From: JAXJQF01 sp036311285
GTDB lineage: Bacteria; Pseudomonadota; Gammaproteobacteria; Enterobacterales; Succinivibrionaceae
Length of the DNA stretch: 43,627 nt
Reading direction: 5' to 3'
Assembly (NCBI GenBank): GCA_036311285.1
Contig: JAXJQF010000156.1
Location: 1 to 43,627 of the forward strand
In this document: in pieces, positions 16,576 through 25,409 of the stretch
Layout of the letters: each line of letters opens with the position of its first letter
Position numbering within the stretch: the first letter of the stretch is position 1
Translations under genes and position numbers: made by a program
The notes under the pieces: model-generated
Told to the model about the DNA's origin: nothing
Seen by the model: the letters and a program-made list of their open reading frames with translations, nothing else
Database searches by the model: none

Positions 16576-17793
16576 ATGTTTAAGAAAATTTTAATTACAG
16601 GCTTATCTGTAATCGCTCTTAATATTGGCAACGTTTTATATGCTAATACCTCAACTGATCAACAGATTAATTTAGCTACTCAAAAAACTATATATCACGT
16701 ACCTGCTCCAGTTCCACAAGTTAAAGCATATCTATTAATGGAATATGAAACAGGTACTGTATTAGCAGGTAAAAATATACATGAAAAAATTGTACCTGCA
16801 TCATTAACAAAAATGCTAACTTCATATGTTATTGGTGACTTAATTAAGAAAGGTAAAATCAGTGGAAGCGACACTGTTGAGATTAGTAAGAATGCATGGA
16901 GTAAGAACTACTCTGATTCTTCTAAGATGTTCATCGAAGTCGGCCAAAAGATTCCTTTATCTCAATTAAACCAAGGCATTATTGTAGCGTCTGGGAACGA
17001 CGCATGTATAGCTGCTGCTGAATATATAGCAGGAACAGAACAAGAATTTGCAAAGCTTTTAAATACAACAGCAAAGAATCTAGGATTAAAAAATAGTAAC
17101 TTCGTAAACTCTCATGGTTTATATGATAAAAACCATTACTCTACAGCTTACGACATGGCTCTTTTAGCAAGAGCACTTATTCGTGACCTACCTGAAGAAT
17201 ATGCGATCTTTGCTCAAAAAGAAATTCTATTTAACGGCATTAAGCAAAAGAACAGAAACCAATTACTATGGGATACATCAATGCAAGTTGATGGTATTAA
17301 GACAGGTCACTTAAGCCAAGTAGGTTACAACTTAGTTGCTTCTGCTGTTAACCCAAGAAATGGAATGAGACTAATTTCAGTTGTAATAGGTGACACCTCT
17401 GAAGCCATGAGAACTAAAAACTCTAAGGCTCTATTAGAGTATGGTTTAAAATACTATGACAAATATACTCCTTTAAGTAAGAACCAAACTATCACAACAA
17501 AAGACGTTTTATTTGGCGAAACAGAGACTGTAAAACTTGGCATAAATAAGGATATAAACCTAATTATTCAAACAGGCCAACAAGAACAACTAAAAGCTTC
17601 TTTCAATCTTGAAAAGAAGAGACTTTCTGCTCCAATCAAGAAAGAAGAAGTTCTAGGTAAGTTAACAATCACTTTAAACAATGAAGTAATAGCTACTACA
17701 GACCTTGTTGCTTTAGAAGAAGTAAAAGAAGCTGGTTTTATTTCAAGAACTTGGGATTTAATAAAGATTACTGTTATGGATTGGTTTGAGTAA
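16576..17793 (+). CDS. dacA: D-alanyl-D-alanine carboxypeptidase (PBP5 family)
   Basis: Removes the terminal D-Ala from pentapeptide stems in the periplasm. A signal peptide ends near VLYA (residue 23). The three active-site motifs are intact: S76-x-x-K79 (PASLTKM), S139-G-N141 and K242-T-G244. After the transpeptidase fold comes the PBP5 C-terminal beta domain, then a short amphipathic helix at the very end (about 386-405, FISRTWDLIKITVMDWF) that anchors PBP5 to the membrane. Length 405 aa is typical. AAGGA lies 7 bases before the ATG. A strong terminator follows. Confidence 0.96.
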   Translation: MFKKILITGLSVIALNIGNVLYANTSTDQQINLATQKTIYHVPAPVPQVKAYLLMEYETGTVLAGKNIHEKIVPASLTKMLTSYVIGDLIKKGKISGSDTVEISKNAWSKNYSDSSKMFIEVGQKIPLSQLNQGIIVASGNDACIAAAEYIAGTEQEFAKLLNTTAKNLGLKNSNFVNSHGLYDKNHYSTAYDMALLARALIRDLPEEYAIFAQKEILFNGIKQKNRNQLLWDTSMQVDGIKTGHLSQVGYNLVASAVNPRNGMRLISVVIGDTSEAMRTKNSKALLEYGLKYYDKYTPLSKNQTITTKDVLFGETETVKLGINKDINLIIQTGQQEQLKASFNLEKKRLSAPIKKEEVLGKLTITLNNEVIATTDLVALEEVKEAGFISRTWDLIKITVMDWFE

Positions 17794-17838
17794 AACAAAC
17801 AACAAATAATTTATAGAAAACATTTAATTACAAAAATT

Positions 17839-17874
17839 AAAAACGAGGTGCACACTAATTAGCACCTCGTTTTT
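17839..17874 (+). terminator. dacA terminator
   Basis: 13-bp perfect stem AAAAACGAGGTGC (17839-17851) / GCACCTCGTTTTT (17862-17874). The symmetric A and T flanks would let it also stop the convergent minus-strand gene. Confidence 0.88.
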
Positions 17875-17950
17875 ATTCAACTAAATCTTATAAATTTGAG
17901 AAGGTTATTATAGGTTGCTTAACCAAAATCTTTACATATCCGCTTTTGAC

Positions 17951-18748
17951 CTAAATATTTATACTATTCTTCTGCATTACATTACGATAATACCTGGTTG
18001 CATGATTTATCAACTTGGTCATTTCTTTTGAAGGATTTTTAAAATTTTCCTTTTTCCATTTATTTATAATAACATCTGCTTTTTTACTATCGTATTTATA
18101 TAGGTCGTTGATATTGTTTGCAACAGACCTTCTGACATACTCATTTTCATCAGTACTTAAGACGTCTAAAATATATTGATAATCTTGAAAGTAATTCATT
18201 ATATTGTAAGTCTTCTTAGCCCAAGGAAGACTAATTCTGATGCTTTCAATCGCTGCTCTTCTAATAAATGGATTTTTATCCTTTATCCATTCCTTTACAA
18301 TCTCTATCACCTTACTAGGCATTACAATAAACATTGCTCTTAAAGCATATTCACCAGTATACGCTAAAGTAAGTTTTTTTTTAAACTCTATAGTTTGTTC
18401 AAAATGTAATTCATTTTGAATCCCAAAAATTTCAACATACTTACTTAATGGAGCCATATCCTTTCCTTCCTCATACATGGTTGCAAAGCTTGAAACATTA
18501 GGAGTGAGAATTTTTGTAAAAATTGTCAAAGCTTCTTCATAATTTATAAATTGCTTATGTAAGTTATTTGATATTACTTGCATTCTTTTTGAAAACTCGA
18601 GATCTTCTAATGTTTTATTAACTTCATCCGTAAATTCATTTACATCAAAATCAGTCTTAACAGCTTTAATTTTTCTTGCAAGCTCAATTACAAAAAGCTT
18701 ATCGTAACAGTCCTTTATTTTTATATGTACTCCATCCTTTTTAAACAT
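17951..18748 (-). CDS. HEAT-repeat DNA alkylation repair-like protein (AlkC/AlkD type)
   Basis: A 265-aa soluble alpha-helical protein made of HEAT-like repeats. Two stretches carry the family signature: NPFIRRAAIESIRISLPWAK (about residues 159-178) and NEYVRRSVANNINDLYKYD (about 202-220). AlkC/AlkD glycosylases remove bulky or cationic N-alkylpurines without base flipping. I do not verify the AlkD catalytic Trp/Asp set by eye, so enzyme activity is an assumption. It lies on the opposite strand between dacA and ybeD, which are normally adjacent, so it was probably inserted into the conserved cluster. The frame starts at ATG 18748, preceded by AAGGGGATTTAAGATAAA, a good ribosome site. Confidence 0.7.
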   Translation of the reverse strand: MFKKDGVHIKIKDCYDKLFVIELARKIKAVKTDFDVNEFTDEVNKTLEDLEFSKRMQVISNNLHKQFINYEEALTIFTKILTPNVSSFATMYEEGKDMAPLSKYVEIFGIQNELHFEQTIEFKKKLTLAYTGEYALRAMFIVMPSKVIEIVKEWIKDKNPFIRRAAIESIRISLPWAKKTYNIMNYFQDYQYILDVLSTDENEYVRRSVANNINDLYKYDSKKADVIINKWKKENFKNPSKEMTKLINHATRYYRNVMQKNSINI

Positions 18749-18817
18749 TTTATCTTAAATCCCCTTATGAAATATTAAAATATAGAGACTTGATGTAGTT
18801 ATTTTTCTACTTTCTAG

Positions 18818-18823
18818 TATAAT
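18818..18823 (+). promoter_or_regulatory. -10 element of the ybeD promoter
   Basis: A perfect TATAAT. No good -35 lies at 17 bases; TTGATG at 18790-18795 is 22 bases away. Transcription would begin near 18830, after the upstream in-frame ATG at 18822, which supports starting YbeD at 18861. Confidence 0.5.
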
Positions 18824-18860
18824 GATAAAAAATTTTTTAAAACAGATAGAGAATATTAAA

Positions 18861-19160
18861 ATGAGTGATAATACTAATTCTAATCAAGACGACTACACTA
18901 AGCTTGCAAAATTAGCAGAATTACCAGCAAAATTAAAATTTAAGTTTATTGGTAATAACAATGACAAGTTATTACCTCAAGTAAGTAAATTCTTTCTAGA
19001 AGAAATGAACCTTGTTGACGCTAAATGCTCTGCAGGCAATTTGTCAAAAACTGGAAAGTATTTAACTATAAACATTAACGTAACTGTAGAAAACGAACAA
19101 GTTATGCATGATATTTACACCAAGGGTGCTAAATTATCTGAAATCGTGAGAGTTTTATAA
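18861..19160 (+). CDS. ybeD: YbeD family protein (DUF493)
   Basis: A small (99-aa) alpha/beta protein of the YbeD family with an ACT-like fold. The family is normally encoded between dacA and lipB; its role is not established. Recognisable parts are the PAKLKFKFIG strand and GKYLTININVTVENEQVM. The C-terminus ELAKL-to-IVRVL matches the ending of E. coli YbeD. The longer frame from 18822 would need translation from upstream of the predicted transcription start. Here lipB does not follow, so the usual lipoate cluster is broken. Confidence 0.82.
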   Translation: MSDNTNSNQDDYTKLAKLAELPAKLKFKFIGNNNDKLLPQVSKFFLEEMNLVDAKCSAGNLSKTGKYLTININVTVENEQVMHDIYTKGAKLSEIVRVL

Positions 19161-19210
19161 AATTTTAACTTTTACAAACAAATAAACTAACATAAAAAAT
19201 AGCGCAAATA

Positions 19211-20041
19211 ATGTCACATATTCATAACAGAACCTTTACAGGTGAATATTCATTTTTTATCAAATCAGCAATCTATCTTGTTGTTTTGATTATGCTTTTG
19301 CTTGCTATTATTTTATGTATTTTCCTATCTGACATTTCAAGAATGTCGATGTATAGTTATAACGACATAGAAAAGATTCCATACAATAAAACAGGTCTAG
19401 TTCTTGGTACTGCAAAATATTTAGTTAAAGGTGGTCTAAACCAATATTTTATCAACAGAATAGATGCAGCAGCAGCGCTATATCATCACGGAAAAATTGA
19501 CTATATTGTTGTATCTGGCGATAACGCTCATCATAGTTACAACGAACCTAGAGCAATGCGTAAAGAACTAATTAAAAGAAATGTACCTGCAGACAAAATA
19601 TACCTGGACTATGCTGGATTCAGAACACTTGATAGTGTTGTTAGAATACATCGAATCTTTAAGCAAAAAAACGTTACTATAATCAGTCAAGATTTTCAAA
19701 ATGAAAGAGCTATTTTCTTAGCAAAACATAATGGAATAAATGCCATTGGTTTTAATGCAAAATCAGTAAACAATAATCTCAAAGCATACATTAGAGAATT
19801 GCTAGCAAGAATTAAATGCATACTAGATATATACGTATTTAACAGCAAACCAAAATTCTTAGGAGCTGCCATAAATATTGGTGGTTATATCGATCCAAAG
19901 GAAGCTCAAATGCAATCCTCTGAATTTATAAACAACTTAAATACACCTGGTCATGTAACTATTAAAAAAGAAGCAGACCCTGCTCAAACCAACAAAAAGA
20001 ACCCACAAAAAGAAATTAATGATATAAAACCAACTAAATAA
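19211..20041 (+). CDS. sanA: SanA/YdcF family inner-membrane protein
   Basis: A DUF218 (ElyC/SanA/YdcF) protein. One N-terminal helix (about 17-39) anchors it, and the DUF218 domain (60-225) faces the periplasm. Motifs: LVLGTAKY, VVSGDNAHHSYNEP near residue 97-110, DYAGFRTLDSVVR and TIISQDFQNERAIFLAKHNGI. These match E. coli SanA, a protein that affects vancomycin exclusion and envelope permeability at high temperature. The 276-aa length is longer than SanA (239 aa) because of a Lys/Pro/Gln-rich tail of about 45 residues. It follows ybeD by 50 bases and may be cotranscribed. The reaction is unknown. Confidence 0.88.
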   Translation: MSHIHNRTFTGEYSFFIKSAIYLVVLIMLLLAIILCIFLSDISRMSMYSYNDIEKIPYNKTGLVLGTAKYLVKGGLNQYFINRIDAAAALYHHGKIDYIVVSGDNAHHSYNEPRAMRKELIKRNVPADKIYLDYAGFRTLDSVVRIHRIFKQKNVTIISQDFQNERAIFLAKHNGINAIGFNAKSVNNNLKAYIRELLARIKCILDIYVFNSKPKFLGAAINIGGYIDPKEAQMQSSEFINNLNTPGHVTIKKEADPAQTNKKNPQKEINDIKPTK

Positions 20042-20250
20042 TATATCAAATTATTTCTATATAAATCTTTTCTTTGTGGTTTAGTATTTAGTATCTATTA
20101 ATTTGTTATACATCTATTCTTGTATATCCTATTACTCAAATATATTGCTTTAAATTACAAGTTGCTTTTAGAAAAACTAATTGTCATTTCATTTATTGAC
20201 ATTACTTTTTAAAGGTTTAGACTATAACAAAAAAATTTTAGAGAGTTTAT

Positions 20251-21726
20251 ATGTCATTCTATCAGTGGAAAAATTGTACCTTTACTACAAAAGATAAAAA
20301 AGTTAATTTTAATATCAAACATTTAGAATTAGGCCAACGCTTCTTCTGTGCTTTTGTTGGTAGTAACGGTAGCGGAAAAACCTTATTTGCAAATGCTATT
20401 TCTAACAATTTAATTTTAAAAACAGGTTCTATCCCTGAAAATTTAAACACAGCAATTATCTCATTTGAAAAACAAATGAAGTTAATTGAAGAAGATTTTG
20501 ATAGAAGAAATACTGATGTTGAAGCAGACTTAGATGGTTATACGCCTTATGAACTATTCACAAATGTTTCAAACGACAATGACAAGATTTTAGCATTATG
20601 TGACAAGTTAAACTTCTCATATGCTTTAAAAAGACCTTTACACCTTTTATCAAGTGGTGAAGGACGTAAAACTTTAATTATAGAATCTTTATTACAAGAA
20701 CCTGATTTAATTGTATTTGATTCTCCTTTTGATGGTCTAGATATTAAAACTAGAGAAGAACTACAGCTATTATTAGAAGATATTTATAAAAATGGTACTA
20801 ACATTATTGTAATTGTTAACCGTTTTGATGAAATTCCAAAACTAAGCTCATCCTTGGGTTTAATTATGGATAAAGAGCTAGTTAAATTTGGAGATAAAGA
20901 TGAAATCTTAAATGATTCTCTTGTCCACCAATTAACTCACTATGAACATTTACCTCAAATCTGCACTCTCCCAAAAGTTCCATGTGACATAGAAACCAAC
21001 ATTGACCGTAATAGCGCAATCGTTGAAATGAAAAACGTAAATGTCATCTATGACGGACATAAGGTTATTAACAATCTTACATGGACAATTAATGCATATG
21101 AACATTGGTTAATCGCAGGTCCTAATGGTTGTGGTAAATCCACCCTACTATCTTTAATTACTGGAGATAATCCTCAAGGTTACAGTAATGACTTATACCT
21201 GTTCGGAATAAAAAGAGGAAGTGGTGAAACAATATGGGATATAAAGAAGAATATCGGTTACGTTAGTCCTTCCTTTCATCTTGATTATAGAATTAACACC
21301 TCAATCATAAACGTTATATTATCAGGATACTTTGACTCTATTGGTTTATACGAACAACCAGGAGATCATAAGATTAAACTAGCATTACAATGGTTAGATA
21401 TCATTGGTTTAAAAGAAATAGCAAACCACAGTTTTAAATCTCTAAGCTTTGGACAACAACGATTAGTTTTAATAATCAGAGCATTAGTTAAACAGCCTCC
21501 GTTACTAATTTTAGATGAACCTTTACAAGGTTTAGATGCTTTAAGTAGAGAATTAGTGAAACGCTATGTTGAATTTATGATGAATAATGGTGATACACAA
21601 GTATTATTTGTATCCCATCATCTTGACGATTGTCCTCGTGGTATGAATAATAAATTAATATTCCACGACAAAGGAGAACGTAATTTTGAAATTGAAGTTT
21701 CTAAGTATAGTTCTTCAAATCAATAA
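20251..21726 (+). CDS. modF: Fused ABC ATPase ModF
   Basis: Two ABC ATPase domains in one 491-aa chain, the same length as E. coli ModF (490 aa). First domain: Walker A GSNGSGKT (about 38-45), degenerate signature LSSGEGRK and Walker B LIVFDSPFDGLD. Second domain: GPNGCGKS (about 290-297), signature LSFGQQRL and Walker B LLILDEPLQGLD, then the H-loop VSHH. No membrane helices. ModF is linked to molybdate transport or photorepair in E. coli by position only. No modABC, modE or photolyase genes are in this window, so its role here is open. A 346-aa unknown gene begins 24 bases downstream. Confidence 0.88.
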   Translation: MSFYQWKNCTFTTKDKKVNFNIKHLELGQRFFCAFVGSNGSGKTLFANAISNNLILKTGSIPENLNTAIISFEKQMKLIEEDFDRRNTDVEADLDGYTPYELFTNVSNDNDKILALCDKLNFSYALKRPLHLLSSGEGRKTLIIESLLQEPDLIVFDSPFDGLDIKTREELQLLLEDIYKNGTNIIVIVNRFDEIPKLSSSLGLIMDKELVKFGDKDEILNDSLVHQLTHYEHLPQICTLPKVPCDIETNIDRNSAIVEMKNVNVIYDGHKVINNLTWTINAYEHWLIAGPNGCGKSTLLSLITGDNPQGYSNDLYLFGIKRGSGETIWDIKKNIGYVSPSFHLDYRINTSIINVILSGYFDSIGLYEQPGDHKIKLALQWLDIIGLKEIANHSFKSLSFGQQRLVLIIRALVKQPPLLILDEPLQGLDALSRELVKRYVEFMMNNGDTQVLFVSHHLDDCPRGMNNKLIFHDKGERNFEIEVSKYSSSNQ

Positions 21727-21750
21727 CACATTGCCCTATAGTTCTAACCT

Positions 21751-22791
21751 ATGACAATAAAAAACAATAAAGACCTGCAATTTTCTTATGAACTGTTCCT
21801 AAAAGGTATCTTTGGGGAATATGGGGTTTTTCAAGGAAAAAGCACTATAAAAACTCCAAATATTGCAAAAATAAAAGGGTTTATAAAAGATAAAACAACA
21901 CAACTAAATTTTGAGCTCAAAATACCTTCAACTACCCCATATGGTTGCTTCTATATGGATGTGGATACAAATTCAAACAGTACAACTAAAACATTTATTT
22001 ATTCTAATAAAAATAACGATACTATTAAGAAGTATCCAAAATATATTATCGAAAGTTTAAATTCTATTATAGGTATTAAAGATGCTGAAAACCTTCAGCA
22101 ATTAAAGGTTGCTATTCTTTCTCATTCTATTAGTGATTTACAGACATGCTTACATACATACGTACAATCATGTACAAATACCAAAGAACGTAACTTAAAT
22201 AGTTCAAATATTCTAAAAGTACATTGGATCTGTAGAAATACAAAATTACAAGATGTTATTGTAATTATTGAAAATGAGTTAAATGATATTAATAATAAAG
22301 TTAGTGCGCTAAATGAATCATGTGTAGATACAACAACTTATATTAAAACAGAACCAATAATGTTAAGAACAAAAATCACTGAAGCTTCTTTACTACACAT
22401 TAAAACGACTACACCATTATTATCAAACTATAAAGCTATTAACTCGTATATCAGAAAGTCATTTGATATGATTAAAGCATGTGTATGTTCTAATAGACAT
22501 ATTCTAGTTAACACCATGACTAGTAACGACTGTGATAAGCTAAATAACTATAGATTTAGACTATTTGGAAAAGAATACATATTAAAAGCTATTGAAGAAG
22601 ATACCCTAGAGGTAAAAGAAATAGTCACAGATAGCGACAATAAATACATAAATTTTATTATTCCAAACAAATCACTAACAAAACTTTGGCCTAGCGATTT
22701 CTTTGAAAACCAAAATATAAAACTTAATATCAAACATGAAGCAACAACAATAGACGTTTTAAGTTTTATAAGATTATTAGAAGAAATTTAG
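21751..22791 (+). CDS. Uncharacterised protein downstream of modF
   Basis: I do not recognise this 346-aa protein. It has no signal peptide or membrane helix, is rich in Asn, Lys, Thr and Ile, and contains several scattered Cys. Hydrophobic beta-type stretches alternate with Asn-rich loops. The first 60 residues and the last 80 (FRLFGKEYILKAIEEDTLEV onward) look like beta-rich globular parts. No Shine-Dalgarno is visible before the ATG, so translation may depend on coupling to modF, whose stop is 24 bases upstream. A terminator follows. The shared transcript is the only hint of function. Confidence 0.7.
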   Translation: MTIKNNKDLQFSYELFLKGIFGEYGVFQGKSTIKTPNIAKIKGFIKDKTTQLNFELKIPSTTPYGCFYMDVDTNSNSTTKTFIYSNKNNDTIKKYPKYIIESLNSIIGIKDAENLQQLKVAILSHSISDLQTCLHTYVQSCTNTKERNLNSSNILKVHWICRNTKLQDVIVIIENELNDINNKVSALNESCVDTTTYIKTEPIMLRTKITEASLLHIKTTTPLLSNYKAINSYIRKSFDMIKACVCSNRHILVNTMTSNDCDKLNNYRFRLFGKEYILKAIEEDTLEVKEIVTDSDNKYINFIIPNKSLTKLWPSDFFENQNIKLNIKHEATTIDVLSFIRLLEEI

Positions 22792-22807
22792 TTACGATAA
22801 AAAAACA

Positions 22808-22856
22808 AACTCTTTATTTTGGTTTTTTATATTCCATAAATAAAGAGTTGTTTTTT
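22808..22856 (+). terminator. Terminator of the modF unit
   Basis: 12-bp stem AACTCTTTATTT (22808-22819) / AAATAAAGAGTT (22838-22849), followed by GTTTTTT. It lies between convergent genes and may serve proA too, although the minus-strand tail is less T-rich. Confidence 0.8.
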
Positions 22857-22885
22857 CTCTAGAAATTAAAACTTAAACTTATGCA

Positions 22886-24142
22886 TTATTTTCTAGTTAA
22901 ATAATCACCACTTGCGATCCACTTATAAGTAGTTAACTCAGTTAACCCCATTGGACCTCTTGCATGAAGCTTTTGAGTTGAAATAGCTACTTCTGCCCCT
23001 AAACCAAATTGTGCACCGTCTGAGAATCTTGTAGATGCGTTAATATAAGCACAAGCAGAACCAACATTATTAACAAATTCTAAAGCATTAACATAATCAT
23101 TTGTTAAAATTGCATCAGAGTGACAAGCATTATGAATATATAAGTGATTTAATACTTGCTTTAAATCTTTAACAATAGTTACATTCATTGTTAAAGATAA
23201 CCATTCAGTATCAAAATCCTCTTCTTTCCCTTCGATTAAACCATTTGCACAGTCCTTCAAAATCGAATAAGCATTCCCATGACCTACTAACTTAACATTC
23301 TTTTCATTCATTCTATTAGCAAGCATTGGTAAAAACTTTTCAGCAATATTTTCGTGTACTAAAAGTGTATCAACACTGTTACATGCACTTGGCTTTTGAG
23401 TCTTAGAGTTATCAATTACATCAATAGCTTTTACTAAGTCAGCAGTTTCATCAACAAAGATATGACCTACACCAAAACCACCAATAATAACTGGGATTGT
23501 ACTTTCTTTTTTACATAATTCATGTAAACGCTTACCACCACGTGGAATAATCATGTCAACGTATTGGTCTAAATGTAATAATTCAGTAACATATTCCCTT
23601 GCAGGATCTTCAATATACTGAACACAAGCTTCCGGTAAACCTGCATTAGCTAAAGCTTCTTGAATAATCCTTACTAACGCCATATTTGAATTTAATGTTT
23701 CACTACCACCACGAAGAATACTTGCATTACCAGTCTTTAAGCATAAAGCTGTGATATCTGCAGTTACATTTGGTCTTGCTTCGTAAATAACACCAACAAC
23801 CCCTAATGGACAGCGTCTCTTAGTTAGTTTTAAACCATTTTCTAGAACTCGTGTATCAAATTCTTCGCCTACAGGGTCGTTTAAAACACAAACCTTACGC
23901 ATATCTCCAATGATATCAAGCATTCTCTTTTCGTTTAAAGTTAATCTATCTAGCATTGCTTCACCAATGCCCTTAGCAACAGCCTTTTCTAAATCAAGCT
24001 TGTTTGCTTCTAAAATTACATTTATGTTTTGTTCTAATGCATCTGCAATAGATAAAATAACTTGATTCTTCTTTGCTGTAGACAAAGTACCTAATACGAT
24101 AGAAGCTTCCTTTGCTTGCTTCCCTAATAACTGCATATCCAT
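22886..24142 (-). CDS. proA: Gamma-glutamyl phosphate reductase ProA
   Basis: Second step of proline synthesis: NADPH-dependent reduction of gamma-glutamyl phosphate to glutamate semialdehyde. The 418-aa protein has the aldehyde-dehydrogenase fold with the catalytic Cys in KPSACNSVDTLLV. Other family stretches are GVIYEARPNVTADI, LRGGSE and DMIIPRGGKRLHELC. Near the end RFSDGAQFGLGAEVAIST and HARGPMGLTELTTYKW match family signatures. The start is 14 bases after the proB stop, so proBA is an operon in the usual order. Confidence 0.97.
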   Translation of the reverse strand: MDMQLLGKQAKEASIVLGTLSTAKKNQVILSIADALEQNINVILEANKLDLEKAVAKGIGEAMLDRLTLNEKRMLDIIGDMRKVCVLNDPVGEEFDTRVLENGLKLTKRRCPLGVVGVIYEARPNVTADITALCLKTGNASILRGGSETLNSNMALVRIIQEALANAGLPEACVQYIEDPAREYVTELLHLDQYVDMIIPRGGKRLHELCKKESTIPVIIGGFGVGHIFVDETADLVKAIDVIDNSKTQKPSACNSVDTLLVHENIAEKFLPMLANRMNEKNVKLVGHGNAYSILKDCANGLIEGKEEDFDTEWLSLTMNVTIVKDLKQVLNHLYIHNACHSDAILTNDYVNALEFVNNVGSACAYINASTRFSDGAQFGLGAEVAISTQKLHARGPMGLTELTTYKWIASGDYLTRK

Positions 24143-24156
24143 GATATACGTAATCC

Positions 24157-25266
24157 TTAAACTAATACTAAATCATCATAATGTATAGCAACATGACCAT
24201 GCTCATATCCTAAGATTGTTCCGATTTCATCAGAATTATGGCCAATAATTTTTCTTAACTCATCACCGTTGTAACGAACAATACCTCTAGCAATTTCATG
24301 CATAGAACTGTTAACAACACTTACAACATCTCCACGTAAGAACTCTCCACTTACGTTAACAATCCCCTTTGGTAATAGACTTGAATTCTTTTCAACAAGA
24401 ACTTTTGAAGCGCCATCGTCAACCTGAAGAAAACAATCCTTACTGCGCTTATGACCTGCTAAAATCCAGCTCTTTCTTGCTTCTAATGGAGATGTTTCCC
24501 CTTTAAAATAAGTTCCTTCAAATTCTCCATTGATAATATCTAATACAATACTAGGTTCCTTACATGAAGCAATAACCACATCTATACCACTTCTAGTAGC
24601 AATTTCTGCTGCTTGAAGCTTTGTAGCCATTCCACCTGTACCTAAACCACTAACACTATCACCTGCAAGAGCTTTAATTTCAGGAGTAATTTTTTCAACA
24701 ACACGAATAAGTTTAGCGTCTTTGTCAGAACGAGGGTCTGCAGTATATAAACCTTTTTGATCTGTTAATAAAATTAATAAATCAGCTTCTACTAAGATTG
24801 CTGCACGAGCTGATAAATTGTCATTATCCCCTACCTTGATTTCTGCAATAGCAACAGCATCATTTTCATTAATAATTGGGATAATATCTGTAGAAAGAAT
24901 AGCATTTAAAGCATCTTTTGCATTTAAGTATCTTTCTCTATCTTCTAAGTCTGCTCTTGTTAATAAAACTTGACCGATGTGTAATCCATAAATTTCAAAT
25001 AGTTGTTGCCATTTGCTCATCAAGTAATTTTGACCAACAGCTGCTAACATCTGTTTAAAAGAAACAGTTTTGGGAAGGTTCGGGTATCCTAAAGATTCTC
25101 TACCAGCTGCAATAGCACCAGATGATACTACAACAACCTTATGACCTTGTTTCTTTAAAGCAACAACAGCTCTTACAATCTCCATCATACATGCAGTATC
25201 TAGCTTATTCGAACCAGATGTTAATGATGAAGTCCCTAATTTCACCACAATTGTTTTAGCTTTCAC
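24157..25266 (-). CDS. proB: Glutamate 5-kinase ProB
   Basis: First, feedback-regulated step of proline synthesis: ATP-dependent phosphorylation of glutamate. The 369-aa chain has the amino-acid kinase domain (1-255: VVKLGTSSLT, VVVSSGAIAAGRESLGYP, NENDAVA, GDNDNLSARAA, GLGTGGMATKLQAA) and a C-terminal PUA domain (about 275-360), matching the full-length E. coli form. frsA lies upstream on the same strand, as in E. coli and Vibrio where the two loci are close. Confidence 0.97.
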   Translation of the reverse strand: MKAKTIVVKLGTSSLTSGSNKLDTACMMEIVRAVVALKKQGHKVVVVSSGAIAAGRESLGYPNLPKTVSFKQMLAAVGQNYLMSKWQQLFEIYGLHIGQVLLTRADLEDRERYLNAKDALNAILSTDIIPIINENDAVAIAEIKVGDNDNLSARAAILVEADLLILLTDQKGLYTADPRSDKDAKLIRVVEKITPEIKALAGDSVSGLGTGGMATKLQAAEIATRSGIDVVIASCKEPSIVLDIINGEFEGTYFKGETSPLEARKSWILAGHKRSKDCFLQVDDGASKVLVEKNSSLLPKGIVNVSGEFLRGDVVSVVNSSMHEIARGIVRYNGDELRKIIGHNSDEIGTILGYEHGHVAIHYDDLVLV

Positions 25267-25409
25267 TTAATTACCAACTATTTTTATAATTTTCTAAATC
25301 TAAAGAATAAATAAACACAAACATGAATTTAAACTACATCACTTTCAAATTCATGATATGTGCGTATTATAACATGTATATAATTTGTAGTAAAAACACA
25401 AATAAATGT

